DNA of 64,000 bases from Adiantum capillus-veneris (GCA_014529385.2 CM043945.1:98122612-98186611); one strand, 5' to 3'. Positions 1 to 11,796 are shown, numbered from the stretch's first letter. Program-made: numbers and translations. Notes: generated by a model from the sequence alone, not told the origin.

Positions 1-835
1 AGCTCAAGGTCAAGAAGCTGCCAGAAATGCACATGCAGAGGATGAGAACAAACTTCCAGTTCAAATGAAATTTGAAAGTTTATCAGCAAGGACTCAACAA
101 AAATAGTGGAAAGCAAAAAGAGACAATATAAAAAAGAGAGGAGGCTAAAAGAGAAAACGGCCTTAGAAACTGAGCTGCAACAAACCAGAGAGCAGCTGAA
201 ACATGAAAAGGAAAACAATAACAAACAAAAGGAGCAATGCAATAGAAAAATATCATAAGGAGGATTAGTCCTTGTGGACAAAGTTCTAAAACCTTTAGAG
301 GTTCTATTGCAAGCTTATGAGGCTTGATTGAAAACCAACCAAACACAAGAACAGAGATGGTTGACATATCCGTACCTTGAAGTTGAGAAGCAAAGACTAG
401 AAATGTGCAAGAGTCTCATAGAGACAGCTCAAGCTATAATGGAGCCAGAAAAACCAAACATCCCTAGAACAAAAGTGTTAATCCATAAAAGGGAGGATAA
501 AATTGAGCACAAGGACACTAAAACGACTAATCAATTGATACCAAAGCCAAAAACACCATTGGATACAAGGGTAGTGGCTAATACCACAGATGCCGTCAAG
601 TCACAAGTAATGATGCCAATCCCAGAAGTGGATGAACCATGGCCACAAGCCTTGTGGAAAACAATACGGAACAGAAAGGATGGTAGTGCTACCTTTAAGT
701 ATGTACCTATCACTGAGATCAATATGGATCATGAGTTTTACCTTGGGGACATACAATCTCTATACGGTGATGCAAGGACAAAAGGATCCAAGAAATTAAA
801 CCAAAAACATTAAAGATTTTGTCGTCCTTCATAGG
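1..835 (+). pseudogene. Ty3/gypsy gag-like region, decayed
   Basis: A plus-strand protein-coding stretch with stops and frame changes. The first 300 bases give a lysine/glutamate-rich segment likely to form a coiled coil. The longest open piece (328-813) is charged and has a proline/threonine-rich middle. Its frame appears to continue past 813 after a one-base shift in an A run. No zinc knuckle is visible. It lies directly upstream of a protease-RT-integrase order on the same strand, so I read it as the gag or gag-protease linker of that gypsy remnant. The assignment rests on position and composition rather than on a motif. Confidence 0.5.
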
Positions 836-907
836 GGAGCATGAAAGAAAACAAAAAATCAAAGTGCCTTCTCAATGGAAGCCAACTCCAAAGATGATGG
901 ACACTAA

Positions 908-995
908 AAAAATTACACTATTTGATGTCGTCTCCTATATTTTGCACTAAAAACTTACACTAATTGATGTCGTCTCCTATATTTTGCACTATAAT
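908..995. repeat. 43-bp tandem duplication
   Basis: Two adjacent copies of a segment containing GATGTCGTCTCCTATATTTT, about 43 bp apart, with one clear substitution (ctatttg against ctaattg). It sits between the gag-like region and the protease of the gypsy remnant and introduces a stop, so it is probably part of the decay. Confidence 0.7.
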
Positions 996-1028
996 TCTCT
1001 CTGAATTGCTACAAATTATACCACATCT

Positions 1029-2160
1029 ATGGGGAGAAGTGGGCAAGAACTTAGTACATATGGGGTTGAAAATTCTCACCAAGCCATCCCCTTAGATGAG
1101 CAAATGGGTAGAACAATGCAAAAAAAACCCAAGGTAGAACCACTACATGTGAACAAGTTGGGTGATTACTATAAATGTGAAGAAGGGAATACCACCCTAC
1201 CCATGGAACACAAAGGAGTAAAAATGATTGTTATACTAAATAGTGGGGCTGGAGTGGCCATTGCCACAAAAGAGATATAGGAGAGATGGGGGAGACCAGC
1301 TCTCCAAAAAACAAGAATGAAGCTACAACTTACAGATGGATATGGAGAGGGATTAGTAGGTATGTTGGAACAAACTATAGTATCCTTGTGTGGAATTGAA
1401 TATGAGCATACCTTTGCAATAGTGGATTTTGGCAAGAGAAACAATTTTGATGTCATTTTAGGGAGACCATTTATGCGTCAAATTTATAGATGGTACAAGA
1501 TTGGGGCTATGACCATATCTACTTAAGGCACAAAGAGGTTACAACAAGAATCAACATCAAGGAACATAGCTACAGAGATGTTCGTCAAAATCCTGTAGAG
1601 GACTTTGACTCAACAACGGTCAATGAGAAAGAAATACCTGCATGGTTACAAAGCAAAGCGCATCTGTGGATGTGTAGAGCTTATGAGTGTGGGAGCCTGT
1701 TGAAAGAAAACTGTATCTTAGAGAGACTTAGTGGAACATAAGGATTATATCCCAGAGCCATTTCCAGAACACTTGTTTGAGCCTTTTGTCTAGATGTGTG
1801 CGTGAACGGAGTCACTCCAACCATATTTTGTGACGAAGAGGACTTTAACATGGCACCCTTCGAGATAGTGACTGTTATCTTGGAATCAAGATCCAAGACA
1901 AAGGATCTAGATACACAAAAAATGATTGAATGCAAACGCATAGTTGATGAAGTTTCCATCAGAGATCTGAGTGATGAATGCAAGGATAAATTCCAAGATT
2001 CACAAAATGAACTTTTAGAGATAGACATAGAAGACGAGCTATCGAGTCGCTCTAAAAATGAAACAAAACCCCGAAACAAAGAGGCAATCGTCTATGATTT
2101 CCCTAACCAAAAATCCAAAAGACAGAAAAAGTATCAAGCAAAATGCGTGAGGAAATAAAA
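1029..2160 (+). pseudogene. Ty3/gypsy aspartic protease and linker, decayed
   Basis: A retropepsin-like domain spread over two frames. Residues ILNSGAGVAIATK (about 1225-1275) correspond to the active-site loop, with the catalytic Asp changed to Asn. The flap and C-terminal part follow in another frame, ending in the typical ILGRPFMRQ (about 1455-1480). After this, sequence resembling WGYDHIYLRH and a long acidic linker run to 2158 with further frame changes. The same protease arrangement occurs at 8975-9300, which confirms that it is a repeat family. The active-site change and the broken frames make it non-functional. Confidence 0.75.
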
Positions 2161-2438
2161 GCAAACAACGGAACCAAGAAAAAAAAAGACCAAAGACACA
2201 ACTGAAATGTCATCAAGAATGACATGAATCAAGTGCAAATGGGTATATAAAAAACTAAGGCAAACCTTGAAAAGAGGTTTGGAAGACTGAAATGGACAGT
2301 GCAGAGGGTTTTGACACAGAAAAATTTAATGTACCCTCTCACTACAAAAAAGACACGATCCAAGACCGAAAGATCATAGTTTAGAAGCCAACGCGGGAAC
2401 TTAAGGAAGTAGGGACATCTTACGATGGACCTGAGAAA

Positions 2439-2906
2439 GCCATTAGGAAGAGGATGGGGTGTAGGAGGGCCTCTTTATTTGCCATGAGCTTATGGAGGTG
2501 ATTAACATTTTGACGAATAGGTGTACGCCATGTGTGCAAGAATGGTGGGTGTGTAAGAGATGTGTAAGAGTGGTCAAATGATGCACTTCCCCCCCAAAAA
2601 GGAGGTGGAAAGTTTTATGATTTTCGACCTTCCATAACTCCCACATATGATCTCAGATTTGAGCGGAGATCATAGATCTGCAATCTATGGGTTGAGCTCT
2701 TTTCATAGATATGCTACATGATATGGTTTTACCCGCTAGATTTTAAATTCCATTTTGGGGGGAAACTTTGAATTCAAATAAAGTAGCCATTTTGCCTGCT
2801 TTAATTCAAAAACTGTCCTTTGATTACTTTCTTAATACTAAAGGTTTGACTTCCTTAAACTGCCAAATAAAGAGGCCCTCCTAGACCCCATTCTCTTCCT
2901 AATGGC
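2439..2906. mobile_element. DNA transposon/MITE with 46-bp terminal inverted repeats
   Basis: Positions 2439-2484 and 2861-2906 are inverted repeats of 46 bp with three mismatches; the outer ends read GCCATTAGGAAGAG. The 376-bp interior has no coding potential. The element lies inside the gypsy pol reading frame. The codons on its left (ending Glu-Lys-Ala) and right (Lys-Arg-Ile-His) come back into one frame if it is removed together with one copy of a short GC/GCC flank, which supports a clean insertion. The superfamily is uncertain because the true end and target-duplication length (2 or 3 bp) cannot be fixed by eye. No transposase is present, so it is non-autonomous. Confidence 0.8.
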
Positions 2907-2907
2907 C

Positions 2908-3700
2908 AAGCGCATTCACTTAGCTGACCCACGAGAGGAACCAAAGTCCGCATACATTGCCACTGACCTCATAGAGGAAGAAGAGCAGCTATTGATAGCC
3001 ATGCTCAAAGAGTATAGAGATGTGTTTGCATGGTCATACAATGACCTTAAGGGGGTAGACCCAAAAATTTGTCAACACATGATACCCCTTAAGAGTGTTG
3101 CAAAGCCTCATACACAACATCCCTATACCTATAATGAGACATTTGCTAAAAAGATCAAGGAGGAGATATACAAGCTTAAGAAAGCAGAGTTTATCTACGA
3201 TATTGAACACACAAATTAGGTTTCACCGATTATGGTCGTACCTAAGAAAAATGAGAAATTACGCGTATGTGTGAATCTCAAAACAGGTAAACACAGCTAC
3301 TATCTGAGACAACTATCCCCTACCAATAACTAATCATGTGATTGAGCGAGTCACAGATAAAGAAGCTTACAACTTTTTTGATGGCTTTTCAGGCTACAAC
3401 CAGCTTGCTATAAAGCTCAAAGATCAGCATAAGGTAGCCTTTGCTACAGGATGGGGCATATTCACTTACCGAGTGATGCCACTTGGTTTAACCAATGTAC
3501 CTGCCACATTCCAAAGGCTGATAAGTCATGCTTTTAAGGAGTATCTAAAACAATTCTTAGAAATTTACATGCACGACTTATGCGTGCATTCTCTCTTGCG
3601 AAAGAGCACATAGAACACTTGAAGAAGATCTTTGAGAAGTGCAAAACCTATCGTATTTGTTTAAACCAAGAAAAGTATGTCTTACCAAAGGGGTTGAGTA
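2908..3700 (+). pseudogene. Ty3/gypsy reverse transcriptase, decayed
   Basis: Begins right after the inserted TIR element. The N-terminal part includes the FAWSYNDLKGVDP segment common to plant gypsy RTs, then a stop at about 3218 and the PIMVVPKKN motif in the same frame. The palm follows (3338-3613) with FFDGFSGYNQ and the MPLGLTNVPATFQR box. The catalytic motif reads YMHDL rather than YMDDL, so one catalytic Asp is lost. After about 3680 the sequence jumps to the region before the integrase zinc finger, so the connection and RNase H domains are deleted. Confidence 0.9.
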
Positions 3701-4915
3701 AAGCGAGAAAGAAATACATTCAGACTAAAGCAGAGAGTTACTTGTTGATTGCGGATCACCTCTACAAAAAGTGAATACATTCCAATTCTTGAGCAAACTC
3801 ATGTTGGACAGGCAAGTGATTTTCTGCTGATAAAACTGCCAAAACAATTCTTGTTGCAGAAATTTGGTGGCCGACCTTGTTCATGGATGTTGAAGCATAT
3901 GTGAAGAGATGCGACGAATGTCAAAGAACAAAAGTACCTATGCGGAGAGACAAAATGCCTTTAAGACCTAATGATGGAGGCAAGGGCTTTTGCCAAATGG
4001 GGCATAAACTTTGTAGGGCCCATAGCGCCTCTCACATATCGTATACATGCGCAGTACATAATAGTGGCCACATATTATCTGGCAAAATGGGTCAAATCAA
4101 AAGTGACACAGAAAAATGATGTGAAAATGACAGTGCAATTCTTGTATGATAATATCTTTACGAGATACGGGCTACCGATCGAAATAGTTAGTGACAGAGG
4201 GACTCACTTCATCAAACGAAGTGATTGAATTCTTGCTGGATGAATCATGCTAATTCATCGCAAATCAGCACCTTAACACCCTCAAGCTAATGGACAAGTT
4301 GAGAGCACGAAAAAAATCTTATGCATGGTGCTCACAAAGATAGTAAGTGAGTCAAGAATAGATTGGGCACAAGCTACATTCAACTTTATAGGCATAATGA
4401 GTAGCTTATAAAACAACAATTGGGACAACACCTTTTAACGTGGTGTTTGGATTAAATGCTCTATTACCCATATAATTTTTTATCCTGACACTTCGAGTAG
4501 CCAAGGAATTAGCGTGGATAGGGCACTAGCTATCAGAGAGGCTAGATGTTCTTGAAAATCTAGATGAAACACGCTTACAAGCTATCGTTGGCATTTATGC
4601 ACAAAAACGATGTATAAAAGAATTTCATGATCAACATGTAATAAAAAAGGAGTTCAAACAAGGTGATCATGTGTTAGTCTACAAACAATCCAAGAAACTA
4701 AAAAGGTGAGGAAATGGCCCATTTGTGATTCATGATATATCATCAAGTGGAGCCATAAATCTTGCAACATTAGAGGGAGAAGAGATGCCCAACTGTATTA
4801 CTGGCTGCAAGTTGAACAAATATCATCTTTCACTAACCGATGAAATATTGAAAAGGATCCACGATGCAGTGGAAAGGAAGAAGATTGCGAGGAAGCTAAG
4901 TTGCGGATTTTAAAG
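3700..4915 (+). pseudogene. Ty3/gypsy integrase, decayed
   Basis: The zinc-binding N-terminal domain is visible around 3800-3930 across a frame change, ending in KRCDECQRTKVP. The core follows from 3971: WGINFVGPI, where the first catalytic Asp is Asn, then IVSDRGTHF with the second Asp retained, and HPQANGQVES with the Glu after another frameshift at about 4230-4310. The C-terminal domain (about 4640-4913) includes FKQGDHVLVYK and GPFVIHDI. Several stops and shifts make it inactive. Its downstream frame runs on into the second protease-like domain. Confidence 0.85.
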
Positions 4916-5340
4916 CGCAAGGAACGGCAAAATAACTTGCAAATTCCAACACAAACTGTAATAGCACCTCCTCCCATTGAAGCAATTCAGACAGAGAAAA
5001 CTTGGCTTGGAGGTATGGATGTACGCATCACAATATAGCTTCTTGATGGATCGACATAGCGAGAACTAGTGGATATAGGAGCTCAAGCCAATGCCATAAA
5101 ATATTCTACGTTTATAAAGATGAAAAAAGTACCATTAACGACAAATTAGATAGAGCTCAAAGTGGCAAACAAGGGAAAGATGGTCAGCTTAGGCCAAGCA
5201 AATCTATCAATCAATATCAATGGCCATAACTGCCTCCATCAATTCCATTTCATGGCAGATATAGATCTTAACGAGCAGTCATCTTAGGTGTGTAGCATGG
5301 ATGCGAACTTACAAAGCAGTTCCGGATTGGTATGATGAGG
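4880..5340 (+). pseudogene. Second retropepsin-like domain after integrase
   Basis: In the frame starting near 4880 (after a one-base shift), a charged linker runs out of the integrase C-terminus and leads into a segment with RELVDIGAQANAIKYSTF (about 5055-5110). This matches the D-T/S-G-A active-site loop of aspartic proteases with Thr changed to Ile. A beta-rich stretch follows (KGKMVSLGQANLSININ, about 5175-5230), then WMRTYKAVPDWY in a shifted frame. Three in-frame stops are present. No intervening LTR or gag is visible, so the domain seems to belong to the same polyprotein. A fragment of another element joined here is the alternative. Confidence 0.6.
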
Positions 5341-6630
5341 ACACTTTATAGTTCAAACCTAACGACACCTTTTATTGACAAAAACAGAGCATCTGTGGGA
5401 AGTTCATCCCATGCTTATGGAACTGCAACTAGTGATTCCGCAAACGCATGTGCGACACTCCAAAGAATAATCAACCAAACAACTATGGGTGAAGAAATCA
5501 ATCATGAAAAACAAGCTTAGGCAAATATGGATCCCTAAAATCACAACTCCACAAGGGCCAACCAAGGAGACAAGCCAACATCCTCCAACAAAATTTCCAC
5601 ACCCTCGACACAGTTATACTTTGCAATCGCAACCTAAAACACAATAGGTATCTAAACCAAGTCCACCCAAGTGTCACCCTCCAAAGACAACATGGCACTA
5701 GAGACGAAACAACCAACTCCACAGCTAATTCCATAGTTTCCACCAACCACAAATATATAGTATGACTGGGTATCAAAGACGTCATCGACTGCGGACATCG
5801 AGCTACGGGTACCCCAACAACCAACAATCCAAGAAAGAGCACGCTATCTTCAAAATCTTTTGTTCAGACCACGTAATATAAATGGAGCCTCGTCAATAAA
5901 AACCACTGAACAATATATTCAGTGCCACATCTTGCACAACATATTGTTACCCCATGCATCTCTTCCATTGGCATAATAGGGCCACATTACACGGCCTTGC
6001 ATAGACATGTTGTTCTCGCCCATGCACAAACCTTCGTCCGAGATGAGTCATATTGGGAAGGGGGAAGGTGCAGTAACTATAGTAGCCTATTGCAAGACCA
6101 TGAGCTGCAAGATGATGAAAATTCATATGTATAGTGGATAATGTGTGTTCTTTTGGCTTATATTTTGCTTTTATATAGGTTTCTTAACCTCTTATCAGGC
6201 ATAGTAATGAGCCGTGGTGATAGATTTTTGACAATCATAATGCCTAAATTGAGAGTATATATGTATGAGTGTGCAAAATAATTTTGGCTATTTTTTGGCT
6301 AAATAATAAAAATTTTCAATAATTTTCTTTGATTTTTAAGCTAAAAAGGATTAAAAAATAATAAAATAACACAAGAAAGCCAAAAACAAGTTTTGAAAGA
6401 AAACATTAGACCAACAAAGTAAGAGCTTCAAGCATATCAAGTTTGGAAAGATTTGGTACAAGTCAAATTTTGGGCCAACTTACGACAGGTCAAATTCGGC
6501 AAATCGAGAACAAACAATGATTGGATGTCCAAATGACGAGCCATTTGAGCCATAAGTGATATACCATGAGCAATCAAGGCAAGGAAGGTAAGAATGCACT
6601 TGAGATTTTAGGTAAGTCGAGAAAATCAGA
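5340..6630. other. Unassigned sequence downstream of gypsy remnant
   Basis: The first 500 bases translate to a proline-, serine- and threonine-rich, stop-interrupted tail that may still be the end of the polyprotein. From about 6150 the sequence becomes AT-rich with no coding signal. I see no LTR boundary, polypurine tract or target duplication here. Confidence 0.4.
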
Positions 6631-6636
6631 CCTCAT

Positions 6637-8306
6637 TTGCACTTGCTATATTTGGGGGAGAGAGAATTAGTCTTTTTTGACCTAGAGCATACAAGCACGT
6701 TTTGGCCTACTACAAGCACTCAAAGCCACCACAGGGAACCGCAAGGCACCAAATTTGACAAGTATGTTCCTCTAACCTTCCTCGACAAATGTATGAAGGC
6801 TACACAACACAAAAAACACCAGATTAGCCACATTGATCAAATCAAAGTCGCAAAATTTGCAAACTCTCAGAGGCTAGCAAAGGGGGCATCACAAGTCCAA
6901 ATTCAAAAATATTTGGCTAGAAGACTTCCCATGCCAAGAGCTATCAAGCCATGCAATCACTGTGTGATTTGGTGGTGGAACATGGATCGCGATCCATGTT
7001 CCCCAACCTCAGAATCCATGTTCCCCAACCTCAGAATCCCAAAAGTTTTCACCTGTAGCGTGCCTCACACAACGTCTATCCACTTGTGCAAAAATAGTTC
7101 AAAAATCTTGTCAGACATGGATCACGATCCATGTCCCCCAGCATGCCAAAACAAAACCAAAAGTCACCCACAGCTAGATCAGGTCTTGGGGAAGTCAACC
7201 CTCAAGTTTGGTTAAAGATGGACATCATTAGACCCAACACCACTAAATTCTTAAAATTTCATTCTGCAGATGGTCAGTTTGACCCATGTACATGAAAAAA
7301 TGATCCAAACCCCAAGAGTTGATGACCAAAGGCTTAGGAACATCTTTAGATGCTTCACCACAAGTTTGGTAAAAATTGGGCTCCAAACATGGATCGCGAT
7401 CCATGTACGCCAAGTGCAAAGTTTGCAAATTATGGGTCCAAAGTGTATGCAAGTGTCAAAGTCATAAAGTGGTGAAGGAAATTGTGCAATATTGGTTAAC
7501 TTTAAAGAGGTTGGTAACTTCAGAGAGTCAAGGGGACAAAGTTAGAATTTGGGAAAATAAAACCATTAAGTGATGAACTTGGGAAAGTGTATGTTCCGAA
7601 TGTCAAAGAGTAACTAAAAAATTCCTGAAAAAAGAGTGAATTTTGGCAGCAAGGCTTGAAAGGTCAATCAAAGTTAGATGGCTGTGAAAATTGATGAACA
7701 TATAGACATCAAGGTATTAATCAATGGCCAAGCATCAAAATCACAAAAACCAACAGCTATTAGCCAGAAGAGTCAATCAAAGTGGGATCCAAAAAATGGA
7801 TATGGTCAAAGTTGGGAAAACAGGGCCATAAACTTGAAAACTAGGTAAACTAAGAGAAATTAGGTCTAAATTTGAAAAGATTCCACCAGTGTGCTAAGAT
7901 AGGCTATAGGAACATGCCCACCAAGTCTTAGCTCAAACTATGACCCACATGGATCGCGATCCATGTACCTTTTCCAACTTTCAGGACTAGGACCAAGCCC
8001 TCATGACTCACGTGCAAAAGAAAGTCTAACCTGGAAGTTTCAAGCCATTTGAACATCAAAACCCTTGTAAGAACGCCAAAATTCTCTAAGTCTGCGAAAA
8101 AATTACAAAATTTGGCTTAGAATCCAAACCAATGTTCCAAATCACAAAAGGTTTTACCCATAGCATCCTTTGATCATGCTAAACCAGATGGTGTAAAGGT
8201 CACTGCAAATGTTTTTCATTTTATGGTCAAGTTTGCGTTATATCAACTTTTTTGACAACTTTTTGATCAACTTCTAGGCACTAAACAACTAAAATTTTGG
8301 TTGCAG
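6637..8306. other. Non-coding region with repeated 20-bp palindromes
   Basis: Although open for 192 codons (6637-7215), the region has no recognisable protein and the same kind of sequence continues past the stop. Its main feature is four copies of the palindrome ACATGGATCGCGATCCATGT, at 6980-6999, 7115-7134 (one central change), 7387-7406 and 7948-7967. A short tandem duplication around CCATGTTCCCCAACCTCAGA follows the first copy (about 6993-7040). It lies upstream of a gypsy gag fragment on the same strand, so it may be the leader or LTR of that element. Confidence 0.5.
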
Positions 8307-8314
8307 CATGCCAT

Positions 8315-8529
8315 CCCGGGGCGGTCACTTTTTAGAATGTGTATGATATGACGTGAGTTAACCGGAGAGGATTATTAAAAGACCAAAATGTATACTTTTA
8401 TGTATACATTAGAGGGGGGTGGGGTTTTTTTAAATAGGCTCACAGTGTAAGTATAGTATGATGGGGTATTATTAATTACCTCTTGAATGCACGTGATATA
8501 GGGATCTTTTGATAAGTGACTGCCCCGGG
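8315..8529. mobile_element. 215-bp MITE with 8-bp target duplication (hAT-like)
   Basis: Left end CCCGGGGCGGTCACTT and right end AAGTGACTGCCCCGGG are terminal inverted repeats with one mismatch in 16 bp, and similarity fades inward. The element is flanked on both sides by CATGCCAT (8307-8314 and 8530-8537), a perfect 8-bp target-site duplication. An 8-bp duplication and short TIRs fit the hAT superfamily, though the GC-rich CCCGGG end is not the usual hAT start. There is no coding capacity; the middle holds short AT-rich palindromic sequence (tgtatacttttatgtataca). Confidence 0.85.
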
Positions 8530-8539
8530 CATGCCATGA

Positions 8540-8973
8540 AGACATGCTCAAAAGGAATGGGAAGCAACCCCCTATGAGATCACTGACATCTCATCAAATG
8601 AAAAGGCTAATGCCACAAATGAGGAGCTAGAACAGATACCTACCAATATCTTCATTGACAGGTTCCAAACGGCTGATGGCACTAAAGTTAAAACTACCAT
8701 CTTCCCAAAAGGGCTATGGGCACGCCACCAAAAGCCCGAAGTACTAGACAGTGCCAGGTGTCTACAATTGGACAATTTTTTTAGAGTGCTGCCATGGGGG
8801 ACTGACTTCCAGAGAGCCCACGAGCTAATGAGCACCATACAGTAGAATGGGGAAGCAACCTTGAGGGACAAAGATGGAACCATTGTTCGGGTCAAAATCA
8901 CAACTGACCTCGTCTACCAAGCACTCCATCTCTCAGCAAGCAGTCACAACCTATTACTAAAGATTAATGGATA
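8540..8973 (+). pseudogene. Gypsy gag-like fragment
   Basis: One plus-strand frame is open from about 8560 to 8970 except for a single stop at about 8844. It contains IFIDRFQTADGTKV, a LPWGTDFQRAHELM segment and a C-terminal VYQALHLSA motif. It is followed at once by a protease homologous to the one at 1029-1526, so it is probably the gag-side region of a related gypsy element. No zinc knuckle is seen. Confidence 0.55.
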
Positions 8974-8974
8974 A

Positions 8975-9300
8975 CAAAGAGATTCGATATGTTCCAATGA
9001 ACAAAGTTGGAGAATATTACAGAGAAATATAATGACATTGAAACCATGGCATACTGGATAGTGGGGCAGACATAGCCATAGCCACAAAAGCAGTATGGCA
9101 ATCCTGGGGACAACCAGCCATTAGACAAACTTGAATGAAATTGCAATTGGCTGATGGACACATTAAAAGACCCTTAGGACTGCTTGAAAAAGTGATAGTT
9201 AATTCCTGTGGGATTGAATATCAACACACTTTTGCCATAGTAGACATTGGGAAGAAACTCAATTACGAAATCATATTGGGAAGACTCACAATGTGGGAAT
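8975..9300 (+). pseudogene. Gypsy aspartic protease fragment (second copy)
   Basis: Homologous to the protease at 1225-1526. The active-site loop ILDSGADIAIATK (about 9052-9090) keeps the Asp that is Asn in the other copy. Then come MKLQLADGH and CGIEYQHTFAIVDIGKK (about 9135-9255). The start lies in a different frame and a stop follows the LGR segment. Homology stops abruptly near 9287-9300, where unrelated AT-rich sequence begins, probably an insertion or deletion junction. Confidence 0.7.
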
Positions 9301-9589
9301 TATTGTGAGAATTTGTCCAAAACTTCTTGTGATCACTTTTGTTGCTCATAAGAAATCATCATGAACAAATATAGGACCCACAACCTCAATGTGTTCATTA
9401 TACATTTAGCTTGTAGCTTTGCAGTCTACTCATTAACCTTAAGATCGGCGTTATCAACTTGATTGATGTAACTCGGTTGGTGCCGGATGATGGCCAGCTG
9501 TCAAGTTTACAACCCGACACAAGGAGCTTTGGACGTGTTTCTAGATAGCAAGTTAGAGTACATGCTCAATAATTCCTAGTTACAAGTAG

Positions 9590-9840
9590 GAGTTTTCACA
9601 ATCTAGCAACGAAGCTAGCAATTTTCTAATTCATCTAGCAAATCACAAACTCCTATATAGCAACTTGCTCTTGGACATGTTGATCTAGTAAGTTCATATA
9701 GTAAGTCATAAACTCCTATATAGAAACCTATTCTTGGACGTCCTTATCTAGTAAGTTCATCTAGTAAGTTATGAACTCCTATATAGTAGCCAGCTCTTTG
9801 GCATCCTCATCTGGTAGTTTATAAACTCCTATATAGAAAA
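9590..9840. repeat. 63-bp imperfect tandem repeat
   Basis: Copies of AAACTCCTATATAG start at about 9647, 9710, 9773 and 9823, giving spacings of 63, 63 and 50 bp. Between them lie diverged copies of CTTGGAC and of ATCTAGTAAGTTCAT. The same two motifs (AAACTCCCATATAG and CTAGTAAG) occur in the imperfect repeats at 25735-25960. Repeats of this type are typical of subterminal regions of CACTA and related DNA transposons. Confidence 0.7.
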
Positions 9841-11768
9841 GGGTGTTTCATCTAGTTATTTATCACTTACAATGGATCAAGTAATTGTAGTAAGTTTGTC
9901 TGTCCCTAATTTCATTTTAGTAAAAATTCATTAAGCATAGTTAAACAACTAATTATTGAGAAATATCATGGTTACTCGTTCGATATCAATAAGTTTCTTA
10001 ATTGATATATTTGTTACTAATACAAATAAGAAAACAAAATAAAGTCTTATAGTTGTAGACGAAGCTATAAAAGGAAAGGGATCAAAACATTTTACATCTC
10101 ACACACTCTATCATTGATATGCAAGTACCACAACTGCACACATTGTCCTTAGAGACGAAAAGATATTACAGAATGATGGAGATTATTGTAAATTTTTTGA
10201 ATAATTTATGTTATATTCATCCAAATAATATTAATGATACAATTCTTAACACAAACTAGATCACAATCTATACGAAAAAAACATCCAATTCAAATGTAAG
10301 TTGGATACCCTACAAGTACAGTCCACGTTGTGTTGATTATTCAAAAGTCTCATTAACTTCTTCACAAGCTTGGGCCACTAGCATCAAGTTATAAATTTAT
10401 TAAATCAAAATATTTACATCTTCCAGATTATGCTAGAATACAAGGTCAAAATATCAATGTGGAGGTATATTTAAAACCTAGATTTCTTCAAAGTTTTCAA
10501 CAAGCTTAGTTGATAACACCAATTTAGGAATTTTGGGACTTATTCAAGTCCCATTTTTAAAAATGAGAGTTGAGCTGTAACATTTAATGGCCTAATAACT
10601 TATGTGTAGCGGAAATTAGCATGAACATAGTGGGCATTTCATAAGAATAGATTCCTAATGAAAATTACAAGAGTGCTGGGTGGAGAGAGCAACAAAAAGC
10701 ATAACACCTAGTTAGATAGCATCGACAATACTTTCAAAAGAGAGAGAAATTAAGCTATTGACAATAGTTGAGGACCGGATTTTCATGGAGCCGGTCCCCC
10801 CTCCAAAAGGCTTTGTATTATGGTTTCTCCCATCAAGAGAGACATTGTACAATACAATTCTTTGTGTTCCTTCAAGACTAGCTAGTGCAATGAAGATGGA
10901 AACTTCATGAACTAAGCAAAACACTTAACAAACACAACTTGAATTATCCCCGTTTCAGACCCAAGACCTCACACACCTTCAAAGATGGTGAGAGCTAGCA
11001 GGGTATGAGAGTAGATTGAGAGGAAGAAGAAGTATCTTACGAGAAAGATGTACGTCTCCTCACATAATCACTCATATGTAGCATAGCTTAGCTTAGTAAT
11101 TAGCTTGGTAGAGGAGATGAGCATGCATTGAAGCTTGGATCTTGGTTGGATTTGCATCCTCATGCCAAGAGAGTGTTGATGTAGGCTTCTATCTCACAAG
11201 CTTGGAGTAGGTGATGAGTTCTCCATTAAAGCTTGGGAAGAGATAGTCTTCTCTTTCTTCACACATGAGCTTGTGTGAGTGTGTGTGTGATAATGCCTTG
11301 CAAAAATCAGCCCCCTCTCTCTCTCTTGGGTGAGCCCTCTTGCTAATTGCTCTTGCTGAAGCCTCATTGGCTCTCCCCAAGTCAAGCCAATTACAATTAA
11401 GCAGCATAAGTGATAGCCTTCTGACATGTATCCCCCTTTCCCCTTTTGTGAGAGCTTTAGGTAATTAAATAATTAAACTAAACTCTCATTGGACCCCTTT
11501 GCCTCCTGGCCAATAGGAATCAGGCAAGCCATGGGGCTCCTGAATGCTCATTGGACCCCTTGGGAGACTGCCTAATAGTCTTCTAGGAGACTTAATTCTC
11601 ATTTGTTTCTTTTATTAAATGTTTTTAAATTAATTAAACTAGATTTACTCTAGCTTAATTCTCATTGGTCCACTTCAAGGGTCATCCAATAGAAATTGGG
11701 CACACCTTGTGGGCATCTGGCCTAGGGAGCTTACATGTGTCCCTCATTCCCTTTGTGTAAAGGGAGCC

Positions 11769-11796
11769 TGTGTGTGTGTGTGTGTGTGTGTGTGTG
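11769..11796. repeat. (TG)n microsatellite
   Basis: Fourteen TG dinucleotides in a row. Confidence 0.95.

Noticed and set aside
2338-2352. CACTACAAAAAA as a CACTA transposon end
   Set aside because: It is in the reading frame of the gypsy linker, and no matching inverted end or subterminal repeats were seen.
6979-7967. Repeated palindromes as a CRISPR-like array
   Set aside because: Only four copies with spacings of 135 to 561 bp, in a plant genome, and no associated genes.
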